From the NCBI GenBank assembly GCA_017624155.1, contig JAGANS010000086.1:1-41654 (forward strand): a DNA stretch of 41,654 nt, in the 5' to 3' direction. The DNA comes from Muribaculaceae bacterium (GTDB lineage: Bacteria > Bacteroidota > Bacteroidia > Bacteroidales > Muribaculaceae). A model generated the notes under the pieces. It was not told where the DNA came from and made no database searches. It was given only the letters and a program-made list of their open reading frames with translations. Below are positions 15,801 to 22,616 of this stretch, in pieces. The position numbers were made by a program, and so were the translations under genes. Numbering within the stretch: the first letter of the stretch is position 1; every line of letters begins with the position of its first letter.

Positions 15801-16503
15801 GTGTGCCATAGCCCACGGCCACGACTTCCTGCAGCAGATTCTCGTCGTTGCTCATGTGGATTGTAAGATCACTGCCGCTGCCCACCGATACCGTCATCGG
15901 CTTCATGCCTACATACGAGATCTCGATCTTGGACGAGGGGGAGAAGTTGCCCTTCAGCGTGAAGTGGCCGTCGATGTCGGTGGCCACACCGGTCTTCTGG
16001 CCCTTGAGACGCACGCTGGCGCCGATTGCAGGCTCGCCCTCGGCATCGAGCACGGTGCCGGTGACTGTGGTGATGCCCTTGTCGTCGACCGAAGCGTCCT
16101 GATCGGCGCCGGCTCGGTGACTGCCGTCGAGATGATTGCGCGACAGCACTACGTTGGTGCCTTCGATGGCATAGAATATATTCTTGCCGCTAAGCATCTT
16201 GTCGAGCACGTTGCGCAGGGGTTCGTTGTTGGCGCTGACGCTTACCTTTGTCCCGGTGTCGACATTGTTGTTGATCACAAAGAGATAGCCGGTCTGGCCC
16301 TCGATCTGTTCAATGACATTCCTGAGCGGTTGCTGGTTTACGGTAAGAGTCACTTTGTCTGACTTCACCTTGCCCGACGGGGCCGGTGCCGCCGACAGGC
16401 CGATGGCCCCGGCTATAAGCATCAGCAGCCCCAGCATAAGGCATCTCATCAGAGACTTGGCTGTGTGAGAGGGCGCATACAGGCCCTCATGCTTTGGATT
16501 CAT
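12895..16503 (-). CDS. SusC/RagA family TonB-dependent transporter with STN domain
   Basis: Outer-membrane channel that imports the substrate captured by SusD, powered by TonB-ExbBD. A 1202-residue protein: N-terminal hydrophobic signal (CLMLGLLMLIAGAIGLSAAP), STN domain at about residues 50-120 (VTLTVNQQPLRNVIEQIEG), carboxypeptidase-regulatory-like domain at about 148-235 (GEPAIGASVRLKGQKTGVAT), plug (VAVGYGTQKRVNLTGAVSTV, SISVLKDAASASIYG) and a long barrel ending FGLQVTF. The STN domain is known to pass a substrate signal to a FecR-type anti-sigma factor. The FecR and ECF sigma genes lie directly upstream, so trans-envelope induction of this locus is expected. Start ATG 16503 is the first that keeps the signal peptide. 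Confidence 0.97.
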   Translation of the reverse strand: MNPKHEGLYAPSHTAKSLMRCLMLGLLMLIAGAIGLSAAPAPSGKVKSDKVTLTVNQQPLRNVIEQIEGQTGYLFVINNNVDTGTKVSVSANNEPLRNVLDKMLSGKNIFYAIEGTNVVLSRNHLDGSHRAGADQDASVDDKGITTVTGTVLDAEGEPAIGASVRLKGQKTGVATDIDGHFTLKGNFSPSSKIEISYVGMKPMTVSVGSGSDLTIHMSNDENLLQEVVAVGYGTQKRVNLTGAVSTVDVGKQLEGRPITNVTSGLQGAVPGLNVTSSNGKPGNNASMQIRGVIGSIQGSTNPLILVDNVEVNDLSVVSPDDIESISVLKDAASASIYGIKGAFGVVLITTKKAKLGEKFTVSYSDNFAWKKPTVKPELAIGSEGATLALLGAERSKGVSSVTNDINMYWDWNTIERMKEWERVYGGYNLSPELVYGRDYEKINGNLQFYRSWDPYDMMTKSSSFMQTHNFSINGSSGKTSYNVGLGYMGNTGMMKVNNDKQERYNISFGTRSQLSKWFEFHTKLMYTRTDTRNPYEFNSNYDQFYYLYRWPATFPYGTLNGEPLHNSISERAQANMNKIRSNWMRVNLGTIIDIYKGITLEADYTFTHVNRYTETNGGEASGYDFWSLNDFVYKTWTTASNNMSSKASAFSDYHVFNALLRYKWENEKIGNIGAFVGTNIESYNDYGQTGKKLDLVLADRPEISLGTGEMTATSYNNKNTLTGFFARVNYDYDGRYLLEANLRYDGSSRFPRGKHWGFFPSFSAGWIVSNEKFMESLNPVWSFFKIRGSWGKIGSQQVSNSMFLPVMSMSESSWIIGDNGVYTFGMPKALADGFTWEKVATTDIGVDLRFFNNRFGASFDWFSRKTTDLINTGASLPSTFGQAAPMTNYGHLTTRGWELAVDYHHSFPFGLNMTVSANISDATGKFNNVDPNERRCDYRYNGKTYGEIWGYETDRLFTAADFTYDADGRITGYADGVASQQYLVDQYGQTSFQFLPGDVKYVDQDGDGQIDDGRTNGVPTIDNHGDMKVIGNTTPRYQYGARLDLQYKGFDLSVFFQGVGKRDLWGTGQLVIPGWHYGEAYYQHHMDYWTEDNTDAFYPRPWALNYQSANPNFRKQTRYLLNMAYCRWKNLTFGYTLPEKITRKALISKLRIYASFENLLTWDHLNGVPIDPETRTATGDGGYIGRSYPFSKEYSFGLQVTF

Positions 16504-16676
16504 AAATACAATACTTTTCGATTAATGATTGATGGAATTGTGCTTGAAACAATGGCCGGCCACATCTTGCGGCGGGCGGTTCATAGTGTGGTAAATGGGA
16601 TAAGTTGTTTTTCTTTCTGTCGAGGGGTTGAGTTTAAGGTTGTTTTAATATATTATTGTTTATTGTTGTCCTTTTG
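16504..16676 (-). promoter_or_regulatory. probable ECF-dependent promoter region of the SusCD operon
   Basis: A 173-bp AT-rich gap between the FecR gene and susC. On the minus strand it has no TTTG at all, so it holds no primary-sigma -7 box. This fits control by the ECF sigma factor encoded two genes upstream. The actual ECF element could not be recognised by eye. Confidence 0.45.
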
Positions 16677-17618
16677 TCATTTTATGATGATATGGCGGCG
16701 GTCCTTATCGCTCTCATATTCAAAGCGGATGTCGTGTCGGAGGGTGTTGAGGGCCTGCTCGATGCCCTCGTCGAGATAGAACTTGCCGCTGAAGCGCACA
16801 TCGGCGATATCGGGGCGACGCATCTCCACGCTCACTCCGTAATACTTCTCAAAGCGGGCTATGATGCTCGACAGCGGCAGCTGCCTGAAGCTTATTATGC
16901 CGCTCACCCATTCGAGGGTCTCGGGCTCCACATCGCTTATCGCGAAGGCTCCGCCATCAGTCAGCGACAGGCACTTGCCGGGGGTAAGACTATATACATG
17001 GTTGTCACCGCCGGCAAAGTCAACCGAGCCCTTGACGAGGCTTACCGAAAAGTCGGCGCTCGCCTTATAGGCATCGACATTGAATTCCGTACCCGTGACG
17101 CGCACATCACCATGACCGGTGCCTACTGTAAAAGGATGTGCCGGATCCTTGGCCACGGCAAAATATGCCTCGCCATCGATCTCTACCCGGCGGCCCTTGC
17201 CGGTAAAGGCACCCGGAAAGCGCATGGTGGAATTTGAATTTAGCCATACGGAAGTGCCGTCGGCCAGTACGATATTGAGACGCTGCCCCGCCGGAACGGA
17301 GATCTGCTGCATGGGAAGTTCCTGCACGGCATCGGTCTTCATATACAGCTGCACACCCAGCGTGATGAGCACGGCAACAGCCGCAGCGGCCATCCGACTA
17401 ACCCATATACGGATGCTGCTGCGGCGTGCCTGCTGTATACGCGCGCAGCCCGATACCGTCTCATCGGCATCGAGCATGCTTACTATATCATAGAATTTGC
17501 GCTCAGACATGAACCGGCTGCGATTCTCGTCCGAAGCTTCTACCCAGCGGCGGATACGGCTGCGCTCTTCATCGCTGGCCGCGCCGCTGAAATATCGGTA
17601 TAGGTGATCCTTTTCCAT
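16677..17618 (-). CDS. FecR family anti-sigma factor (DUF4974 C-terminus)
   Basis: Inner-membrane regulator that holds the ECF sigma factor and receives the signal from the STN domain of SusC. 313 residues: cytoplasmic N-terminal sigma-binding helices (MEKDHLYRYFSGAASDEE), a single membrane span at about 77-97 (MAAAAVAVLITLGVQLYM), a periplasmic FecR domain (VPAGQRLNIVLADGTSVWLN, VEIDGEAYFAVAKD, VTGTEFNVDAY) and a C-terminal DUF4974 domain (PLSSIIARFEKYYGVSVEM ... RFEYESDK). The order ECF sigma, FecR, SusC, SusD is the standard arrangement of ECF-controlled Bacteroidetes uptake loci. Confidence 0.95.
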   Translation of the reverse strand: MEKDHLYRYFSGAASDEERSRIRRWVEASDENRSRFMSERKFYDIVSMLDADETVSGCARIQQARRSSIRIWVSRMAAAAVAVLITLGVQLYMKTDAVQELPMQQISVPAGQRLNIVLADGTSVWLNSNSTMRFPGAFTGKGRRVEIDGEAYFAVAKDPAHPFTVGTGHGDVRVTGTEFNVDAYKASADFSVSLVKGSVDFAGGDNHVYSLTPGKCLSLTDGGAFAISDVEPETLEWVSGIISFRQLPLSSIIARFEKYYGVSVEMRRPDIADVRFSGKFYLDEGIEQALNTLRHDIRFEYESDKDRRHIIIK

Positions 17619-17623
17619 GGTCG

Positions 17624-17657
17624 AGTATAGGGGGCCTGTTTTATGGCGTCCTATACT
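17624..17657 (-). other. 8-bp inverted repeat directly upstream of the FecR gene
   Basis: AGTATAGG (17624-17631) and CCTATACT (17650-17657), 18 nt apart, lie just ahead of the FecR start at 17618. This can be a hairpin in the sigma/anti-sigma transcript or a protein site. The rest of the 124-bp gap shows no clear -7 box on the minus strand. Confidence 0.4.
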
Positions 17658-17742
17658 ATGTTCGTTTCAAATCCCGGATACCCTAAACGAATTTTGAAAA
17701 AATTTTCAACTTTTTAAGAAAAAAGCTGCTCCTCAGTAAGAA

Positions 17743-18306
17743 TCAGTTGATAAACAATATTGCAAGTATGATATAAATATCTCCGAAACGGTCGCGCATC
17801 AGTCTCAGCGCCGACGACATGCGGTATTCCACAGTCTTGACCGACACGCCCAGTTCGACCGCTATCTCTGCATAGGTCTTCCGCTCTATACGGTTCATTA
17901 CAAAAATCCGCCTGGTGGCCTCGGGCAGATCGTCAATGGCGGCCTTGAAGCGGCGCTGCATCTCCTTGTCGTAAAGCCAGTCGGGGTCAAAAGCCTGCAG
18001 GGTGGCGATGCTCATCTCAAGTTCCCACTGGGCATCGCTCAGCATGTCGGCCTCGGCATTGCGTTTCACCTGCTGATGCCGCAGATAATCGATACACTTA
18101 CCCTTGATGATGCCAAGCAGATACGACTCGGGATTGCGGGTGGTGTCGAGGTCGGCGCGATGCTCCCACAGATATGCGAAACTTTCCATCACTATATCCT
18201 GGGCGTGCTGTGGTGTGTGTATGTACAGCATGGCAAACCGTTCGAATCTGCGACGCGACTCGAACAGGCGCTCAATGACTGTATATGGATTCATCTCGTT
18301 GGACAT
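17743..18306 (-). CDS. ECF-type RNA polymerase sigma-70 factor
   Basis: Extracytoplasmic-function sigma factor of the Bacteroidetes PUL type, expected to switch on the susC promoter when FecR releases it. 187 residues from ATG 18306 (a GTG directly before it at 18309 and an ATG at 18294 are alternatives). Region 2 is visible as AQDIVMESFAYLWEH with YLLGIIKGKCIDYLR. Region 4 is LPEATRRIFVMNRIERKTY followed by the helix-turn-helix AEIAVELGVSVKTVEYRMSS. The short hydrophobic C-terminus (DIYIILAILFIN) is common in this group. A promoter with an inverted repeat lies about 70 bp upstream. Confidence 0.95.
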   Translation of the reverse strand: MSNEMNPYTVIERLFESRRRFERFAMLYIHTPQHAQDIVMESFAYLWEHRADLDTTRNPESYLLGIIKGKCIDYLRHQQVKRNAEADMLSDAQWELEMSIATLQAFDPDWLYDKEMQRRFKAAIDDLPEATRRIFVMNRIERKTYAEIAVELGVSVKTVEYRMSSALRLMRDRFGDIYIILAILFIN

Positions 18307-18367
18307 CACGCAATTTCAAACTTGATAAAGGTTGTCGGTGCCCGACTGACACTGGCACCTTCACGTC

Positions 18368-18409
18368 GAAACATTGGCAAAAGTAGCAACAATGTTTCAA
18401 ATGTCCAAA
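18368..18409 (-). promoter_or_regulatory. promoter of the ECF sigma gene with flanking inverted repeat
   Basis: On the minus strand, -33 TTTG (18409-18406) and -7 TACTTTTG (18385-18378) are 20 bp apart. A perfect 9-bp inverted repeat, gaaacattg at 18368-18376 and caatgtttc at 18390-18398, brackets the -7 box symmetrically enough to be an operator. The predicted leader to ATG 18306 is about 65 nt. Confidence 0.65.
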
Positions 18410-18426
18410 AAAAACATAATATTATT

Positions 18427-19896
18427 TCAGAACTGGAAGTAGATGAACGGCGTCACATCCTCCGATCGAAGTTCCACCACAGCCTGCACCACTATGAGGA
18501 ATATCAGCAGCTTCACAAGCCACGGCGAGCGCACAAACCATGCCGCGGCGCGGTTCCAGAACCGCGTAGGCAGGCAATGGCTCACTACGATCGTCAGCAT
18601 CAGCACAAGCCACAGCATACGCGCCGAGGCAAAGGGCACCGCATACGACAGATTCATGTCGGTAACCACCCGCGCCAGTATCACCCCGGCATCAGTCCAC
18701 GAATCGGCCCGGAAAAATACCCATAGCGCCGCCACAAAACTCATGGTGAGCAGCCACGACAGTACCTTTATCCACCACGCGTCGCCCAACCGTCCCAGCC
18801 AGGGCTTCGATGCCTTGTGTATCGCAAGACCGGCTCCGTGCATCGCGCCCCAGAACACAAAGCGCCATGCCGCACCATGCCACAGACCGCCGATAAGCAT
18901 CGTTGCGAAATTATTGATATATGTACGCGCCGTGCCGTGACGGTTGCCGCCGAGAGGAATGTAGATATAATCGCGGAGCCAGCTCGACAGCGATATATGC
19001 CACCGGCGCCAGAAGTCGGTGAGATTGCGCGACTTGTAGGGAAAGTTGAAGTTCTGCGCCAGCCTGAATCCCATTATCAGCGCTATGCCGATAGCCATGT
19101 CGGAGTAGCCCGAGAAGTCGCAGTAAATCTGCATGGTATACCCGATTACACCCATCAGGGTCTCGAAGCCCGAATATGCGCCCGGGGCATCGAATATCAG
19201 ATCATTGTACTGCGCTATGTAGTCGGCGATTATAGCCTTTTTCGCCACACCGAGTATGATGAGCCACAGGCCATACCACACCTCGCGCCGCGTGGCATGA
19301 TGCGCTCCGGCAATCTGCGGCAGAAAATAGTCGGCACGCACTATCGGTCCGGCGACGAGTGCCGGAAAGAATGACAGGAAAAAGGCATATTCAAGCCACG
19401 TGCCCGTAGGCTGCACACGCCCCTTGTACACATCGACGATATACGACACCGACTGGAATGTGTAGAACGATATGCCTACCGGCAATATCAGATCGAGCGG
19501 CTGGAAGTTGCCACCGACAAGCGCATTGATGTTCCACAGGAAGAAGTTGGCATATTTGAAGTAAGCCAGTATGCCGAGCGAGGTGCACAGCGACGCGGCC
19601 ACACACAGCCTGCGGGCTCCGCGGCGCCGCAGCCGCACCAGCAGCCGCGACAGCCCCCAGTCGACAGCCGAAGTGCCTAAAAGCAGAAATACAAAGAAAC
19701 CGCTCGATTTATAATAGAAATACAGGCTGAACGCCACCACAAACAGCAGCATCTGCCATCCGCGCGAGCGCAACAGCGAATACAGTGGCAAAAAGACAAG
19801 AAACAGCACCCAGAATGTACCCGACGAGAACAGCATGGGCTCTCCGGGCGTATACGTCAGGAAATGTCCGATATTATGCAATATATCCTGAAGCAT
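18427..19896 (-). CDS. MBOAT family O-acyltransferase (AlgI/PatA/DltB-like)
   Basis: Multi-pass membrane enzyme that moves an acyl group, usually acetyl, from the cytoplasm to a glycan or other acceptor outside the membrane. From ATG 19896 the protein has 489 residues. The longer frame upstream runs into the neighbouring SGNH gene and is rejected. Family motifs are YKSRNLTDFWRRWHISLSSW and IYIPLGGNRHG, and the catalytic His is in GGLWHGAAW. At least nine hydrophobic segments are visible. It begins 7 bp after the SGNH hydrolase gene. MBOAT plus SGNH is the arrangement of alginate (AlgI/AlgJ-X) and peptidoglycan (PatA/PatB) O-acetylation pairs. Which glycan is modified here is not known. Confidence 0.92.
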   Translation of the reverse strand: MLQDILHNIGHFLTYTPGEPMLFSSGTFWVLFLVFLPLYSLLRSRGWQMLLFVVAFSLYFYYKSSGFFVFLLLGTSAVDWGLSRLLVRLRRRGARRLCVAASLCTSLGILAYFKYANFFLWNINALVGGNFQPLDLILPVGISFYTFQSVSYIVDVYKGRVQPTGTWLEYAFFLSFFPALVAGPIVRADYFLPQIAGAHHATRREVWYGLWLIILGVAKKAIIADYIAQYNDLIFDAPGAYSGFETLMGVIGYTMQIYCDFSGYSDMAIGIALIMGFRLAQNFNFPYKSRNLTDFWRRWHISLSSWLRDYIYIPLGGNRHGTARTYINNFATMLIGGLWHGAAWRFVFWGAMHGAGLAIHKASKPWLGRLGDAWWIKVLSWLLTMSFVAALWVFFRADSWTDAGVILARVVTDMNLSYAVPFASARMLWLVLMLTIVVSHCLPTRFWNRAAAWFVRSPWLVKLLIFLIVVQAVVELRSEDVTPFIYFQF

Positions 19897-19903
19897 GGCA
19901 CCC

Positions 19904-20704
19904 TTACTCGTTGGGCTGGTGGACGAATACGCGCCGTGCGCGGCCCGATGAGGCATCCGGCACGTCAAGGCGTATGGGATGAGGATGATGTGCCGGCATC
20001 CAGCGTACCACCGAGTCCATCCACTGTGCGGCCGACGTGCGCGTGGGATGTGCGCCGTCCTTGCCGCGCTCAAAACTCATGCCGTCGCTCAGGAAGAAAG
20101 TTCCCGGCGCGGCATTGGCGGCGATAAGATCATTGATGCCGGTATCGGGCTTCCAGTTGGGCGGCCCTATCCACAGATAAGGTATGTCGCCGGCCTCGTC
20201 GATAATGGTCTTGACATAAGCGTCGCGTTTATCGGCGATATTCTTCACAAACAGCTCGTTGGCGCCCAGGCATATAAAGATATAGTCGGGCGACAGCCTG
20301 TTGATATAGCTTTTCAGACGCCCCGACGCGCCCCATTTTTCGGAGGTGGAGCTGTACCATATCACGGCATAGAGGGTATGCCCGTTGTGCGAGGCATAGG
20401 CCGCCAGGCGCGGATACAGGCCGTCGAGCATCGAATCGCCGATAAACAGGATTGTCTTGTCAGCCGTATCGACCGGCACCGGCTCGGGAGCCGCTGTCAC
20501 GATGGCCTGTGCAAGCGTATCGTTTCCTGCCGTCACCAGCTCCGGACCGGTCTGCTGTCCTATAATAAGAGCCCGGGCAAGCCCGCTGTCCTTCATTTCA
20601 TAACCGCCTATCCGCACCGGCCCGAATGCCGACACACACGCTATCGCGACGAGTGCGGCGACGAGAAGAGCCCAAAGGGGCAGATAATTGCGGCGGCGTT
20701 TCAT
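19904..20704 (-). CDS. SGNH-fold hydrolase/acyltransferase partner of the MBOAT protein
   Basis: A membrane-anchored, periplasm-facing SGNH enzyme that probably takes the acyl group delivered by the MBOAT protein and puts it on the acceptor. 266 residues. An N-terminal membrane anchor (LWALLVAALVAIACVSAF) follows a basic start. Block I is GDS with Ser91 (ILFIGDSMLDGL), Asn149 lies in LGANE, and the Asp/His pair is Asp216/His219 in DGAHPT. The triad is therefore complete. The start overlaps the stop of the upstream lipoprotein gene by 4 bp (ATGA), indicating coupling. An esterase removing acetyl groups is an alternative; the direct pairing with MBOAT favours transferase work. Confidence 0.88.
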   Translation of the reverse strand: MKRRRNYLPLWALLVAALVAIACVSAFGPVRIGGYEMKDSGLARALIIGQQTGPELVTAGNDTLAQAIVTAAPEPVPVDTADKTILFIGDSMLDGLYPRLAAYASHNGHTLYAVIWYSSTSEKWGASGRLKSYINRLSPDYIFICLGANELFVKNIADKRDAYVKTIIDEAGDIPYLWIGPPNWKPDTGINDLIAANAAPGTFFLSDGMSFERGKDGAHPTRTSAAQWMDSVVRWMPAHHPHPIRLDVPDASSGRARRVFVHQPNE

Positions 20705-21192
20705 AACGATACCATCATGTATTCATTCTGCGGACCTTTTCCCACATGATACAGTTGCAGGCCCCAGCCCTGCTCGGCGGCACGACCCGATATCGGTCGG
20801 CCGAGCTGCTCGAACACATCATAGCGGCTGCCGCATTTGGCGCACTCAGCCTCGTTATGTTCGTTGATATGTACCCTTATCTTGGCGTTGCACTCCACGG
20901 GGCAGGCAAGGTCATAGGCCACAGGATTGCCCAGATAGGTTGTGCACAGCAATATGCCCCCTACTCCGGTCGACATCATGGCCGTATAGGGAAAGTCGGC
21001 CGGCACACGATCCTCGCGAATGTATGTCTTGTACTGCCCGGCGCCCGACACGCCGTAGAAGTCCCACACGGCCTGAGTGCTGAACGTAAGGTTAACATAG
21101 CCCACATGCAGCCGGTGGTTGTCGATATGGTGGCATGAGCCAAGCGAAAGGGCAAGCACAACGGCTGTGACTAAGGAGAGAATACGAGTCAT
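20701..21192 (-). CDS. Rieske-like lipoprotein with four-cysteine site
   Basis: A 163-residue lipoprotein: MTRILSLVTAVVLALSLGSC with lipid Cys20. The C-terminal half follows the layout of a Rieske 2Fe-2S domain: a first knuckle LACPVEC (Cys97, Cys101), 15 residues, then ECAKCGSRYDVF (Cys117, Cys120) and a trailing ISGRA where Rieske proteins have a Gly/Pro loop. Classical Rieske ligands are CxH and CxxH. Here the histidine positions are Val99 and Cys120, so a four-Cys site (2Fe-2S of ferredoxin type, or zinc) would replace it. The start is ATG 21192, with a GTG at 21195 as alternative. It lies 10 bp after the SRPBCC gene and overlaps the SGNH gene. Function unknown. Confidence 0.75.
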   Translation of the reverse strand: MTRILSLVTAVVLALSLGSCHHIDNHRLHVGYVNLTFSTQAVWDFYGVSGAGQYKTYIREDRVPADFPYTAMMSTGVGGILLCTTYLGNPVAYDLACPVECNAKIRVHINEHNEAECAKCGSRYDVFEQLGRPISGRAAEQGWGLQLYHVGKGPQNEYMMVSL

Positions 21193-21202
21193 CACCGCTG
21201 CT

Positions 21203-21616
21203 TTATACTATCTTCTGCATCAGCTGGCCGAACTGATCCACAGCCTTCTGCATCGTGCCGCCGACCATTGCCTTGAGGAAGGCGGGGATCTCGACATCCA
21301 TTGCGGTCACGATCTCCGACTTGTCGTCGCTCTCGGGACGGATATTGACGGCGAGGTGCATGGGCACCGGCGAGCCAAGCGCCGTAAAGACTACCTTGGC
21401 GGGCGTGCGCTCCACTACTTTGAGGGTGATCTCGCCCACCTGCGGGGTCTTCATCACTATCGAATCGGTGGTGAACGATACCTCACCTACCTTGGCACGG
21501 TCCTCGGCAGGCATCTTGTCGATGAGTTCCTGCAGACGCGACAGGTCGGCGAATTTATCGGCCACAGCCTGTGCCGATGCTTCTACTATTGCGGGTTTTG
21601 AAGTGAATGTTGCCAT
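21203..21616 (-). CDS. SRPBCC family (START-like) protein
   Basis: 137 residues, cytoplasmic (no signal peptide), with the pattern of a small SRPBCC hydrophobic-pocket protein: an N-terminal strand and helix (KPAIVEASAQAVADKFADL), long curved beta strands (GEITLKVVERTPAKVVFTAL, EIVTAMDVEIPAFLKAM) and a long C-terminal helix (QKAVDQFGQLMQKI). The ligand cannot be told from sequence. It lies 37 bp downstream of pyrE, an arrangement I recall from other Bacteroidales, so it is probably co-transcribed from the pyrE promoter. Confidence 0.85.
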   Translation of the reverse strand: MATFTSKPAIVEASAQAVADKFADLSRLQELIDKMPAEDRAKVGEVSFTTDSIVMKTPQVGEITLKVVERTPAKVVFTALGSPVPMHLAVNIRPESDDKSEIVTAMDVEIPAFLKAMVGGTMQKAVDQFGQLMQKIV

Positions 21617-21653
21617 TTTTGTTTCTTTATGGTAATGATGCCGCCGGGCGCAA

Positions 21654-22295
21654 TCAGCCTATGCCGGGCACCCAGTTGGCCGGATCCTTGCGCCACTCCT
21701 GCAAGGTTTCCACGTCCGATTCCTGAATATAGTGTGTGGCCAGGGCAGCTTCGATCATGGCGTTGTAGTTGCTCAGGGTGACGAGCTTCACGCCGGCCTT
21801 GCGGAAATTTTCCTCGGCCACGGGGAAACCATAGGTGAACAGAGCTACCATGCCTACTACATTGGCGCCGGCGGCACGCACGGCCTCGACGGCCTTGAGC
21901 GACGACTTGCCGGTGGAGATAAGATCCTCGACTACCACCACATTCTGTCCGGGCTTGAGGTTGCCCTCGATAAGGTTCTCGAGGCCATGATCCTTGGGCG
22001 TCGAGCGGATGTATACAAAGGGCAGACCGAGCTCGTCGGCCACAAGTGCGCCCTGGGCGATTGCTCCGGTAGCCACGCCGGCTATCACGTCCACATCCTT
22101 GAACGTCTCAAAAATTGCGCGTGCGAGTTCCACCTTGATAAACGAGCGTATCTCGGGATACGACAGCGTCTTGCGGTTATCGGTATAGATTGGTGAATTC
22201 CAACCCGAAGCCCAGGTAAAAGGATTATCGACCTGAAGGATAATTGCGCTGATTTTGAGAAGTTTCTCTGCTAAGAGACGTTCAACCTTTTTCAT
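21654..22295 (-). CDS. pyrE: orotate phosphoribosyltransferase
   Basis: Makes orotidine 5'-phosphate from orotate and PRPP in pyrimidine synthesis, in the cytoplasm. 213 residues, the usual length. The PRPP-binding motif is VVVVEDLISTGKSS, and the conserved N-terminal NPFTWASGWNSPIYTDNR (orotate and substrate loop) and VATGAIAQGALVADEL are present. The start at ATG 22295 is preceded by a full Bacteroidetes promoter 29-59 bp upstream. First gene of a probable five-gene minus-strand unit ending with the MBOAT gene. Confidence 0.97.
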   Translation of the reverse strand: MKKVERLLAEKLLKISAIILQVDNPFTWASGWNSPIYTDNRKTLSYPEIRSFIKVELARAIFETFKDVDVIAGVATGAIAQGALVADELGLPFVYIRSTPKDHGLENLIEGNLKPGQNVVVVEDLISTGKSSLKAVEAVRAAGANVVGMVALFTYGFPVAEENFRKAGVKLVTLSNYNAMIEAALATHYIQESDVETLQEWRKDPANWVPGIG

Positions 22296-22323
22296 TGTTC
22301 GTGACGTGTTTATGATATTTTTG

Positions 22324-22354
22324 CAAAGTTACTACATTTTTGCGATTCTACAAA
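22324..22354 (-). promoter_or_regulatory. promoter of pyrE
   Basis: On the minus strand, -33 TTTG (22354-22351) and -7 TAACTTTG (22331-22324) are separated by exactly 19 bp, a full match to the Bacteroides consensus. The predicted leader is about 20 nt. Confidence 0.85.
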
Positions 22355-22541
22355 CCGCTCCGCGCAGCACTCCGCTATTTTCATATTTTTTTACAAACTG
22401 GCGTGATCTACATACTCCCCAAGCCTACACTGCAGTATGCTCTCAGTTAACGACAGGTCGGCGCGGGCATCTATAAATGACAAAATTCAACAAAAAAAAG
22501 AAAAAGTTATAGCATTATTTATAAAATTCAAGTATTATTCT

Positions 22542-22549
22542 TAACTTTG
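22542..22549 (+). promoter_or_regulatory. -7 box upstream of the BF3164-family gene
   Basis: TAACTTTG at 22542-22549, about 68 bp before ATG 22617. No TTTG sits at the right distance upstream, so only the -7 half is supported. The 321-bp divergent gap 22296-22616 holds this box and the pyrE promoter. Nothing else was recognised in it. Confidence 0.55.
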
Positions 22550-22616
22550 CACGCAATAGAATAAAACAATCTATAAAAATAGCAAACCATAAATCAACAA
22601 TTATCCTGTTACGAAC

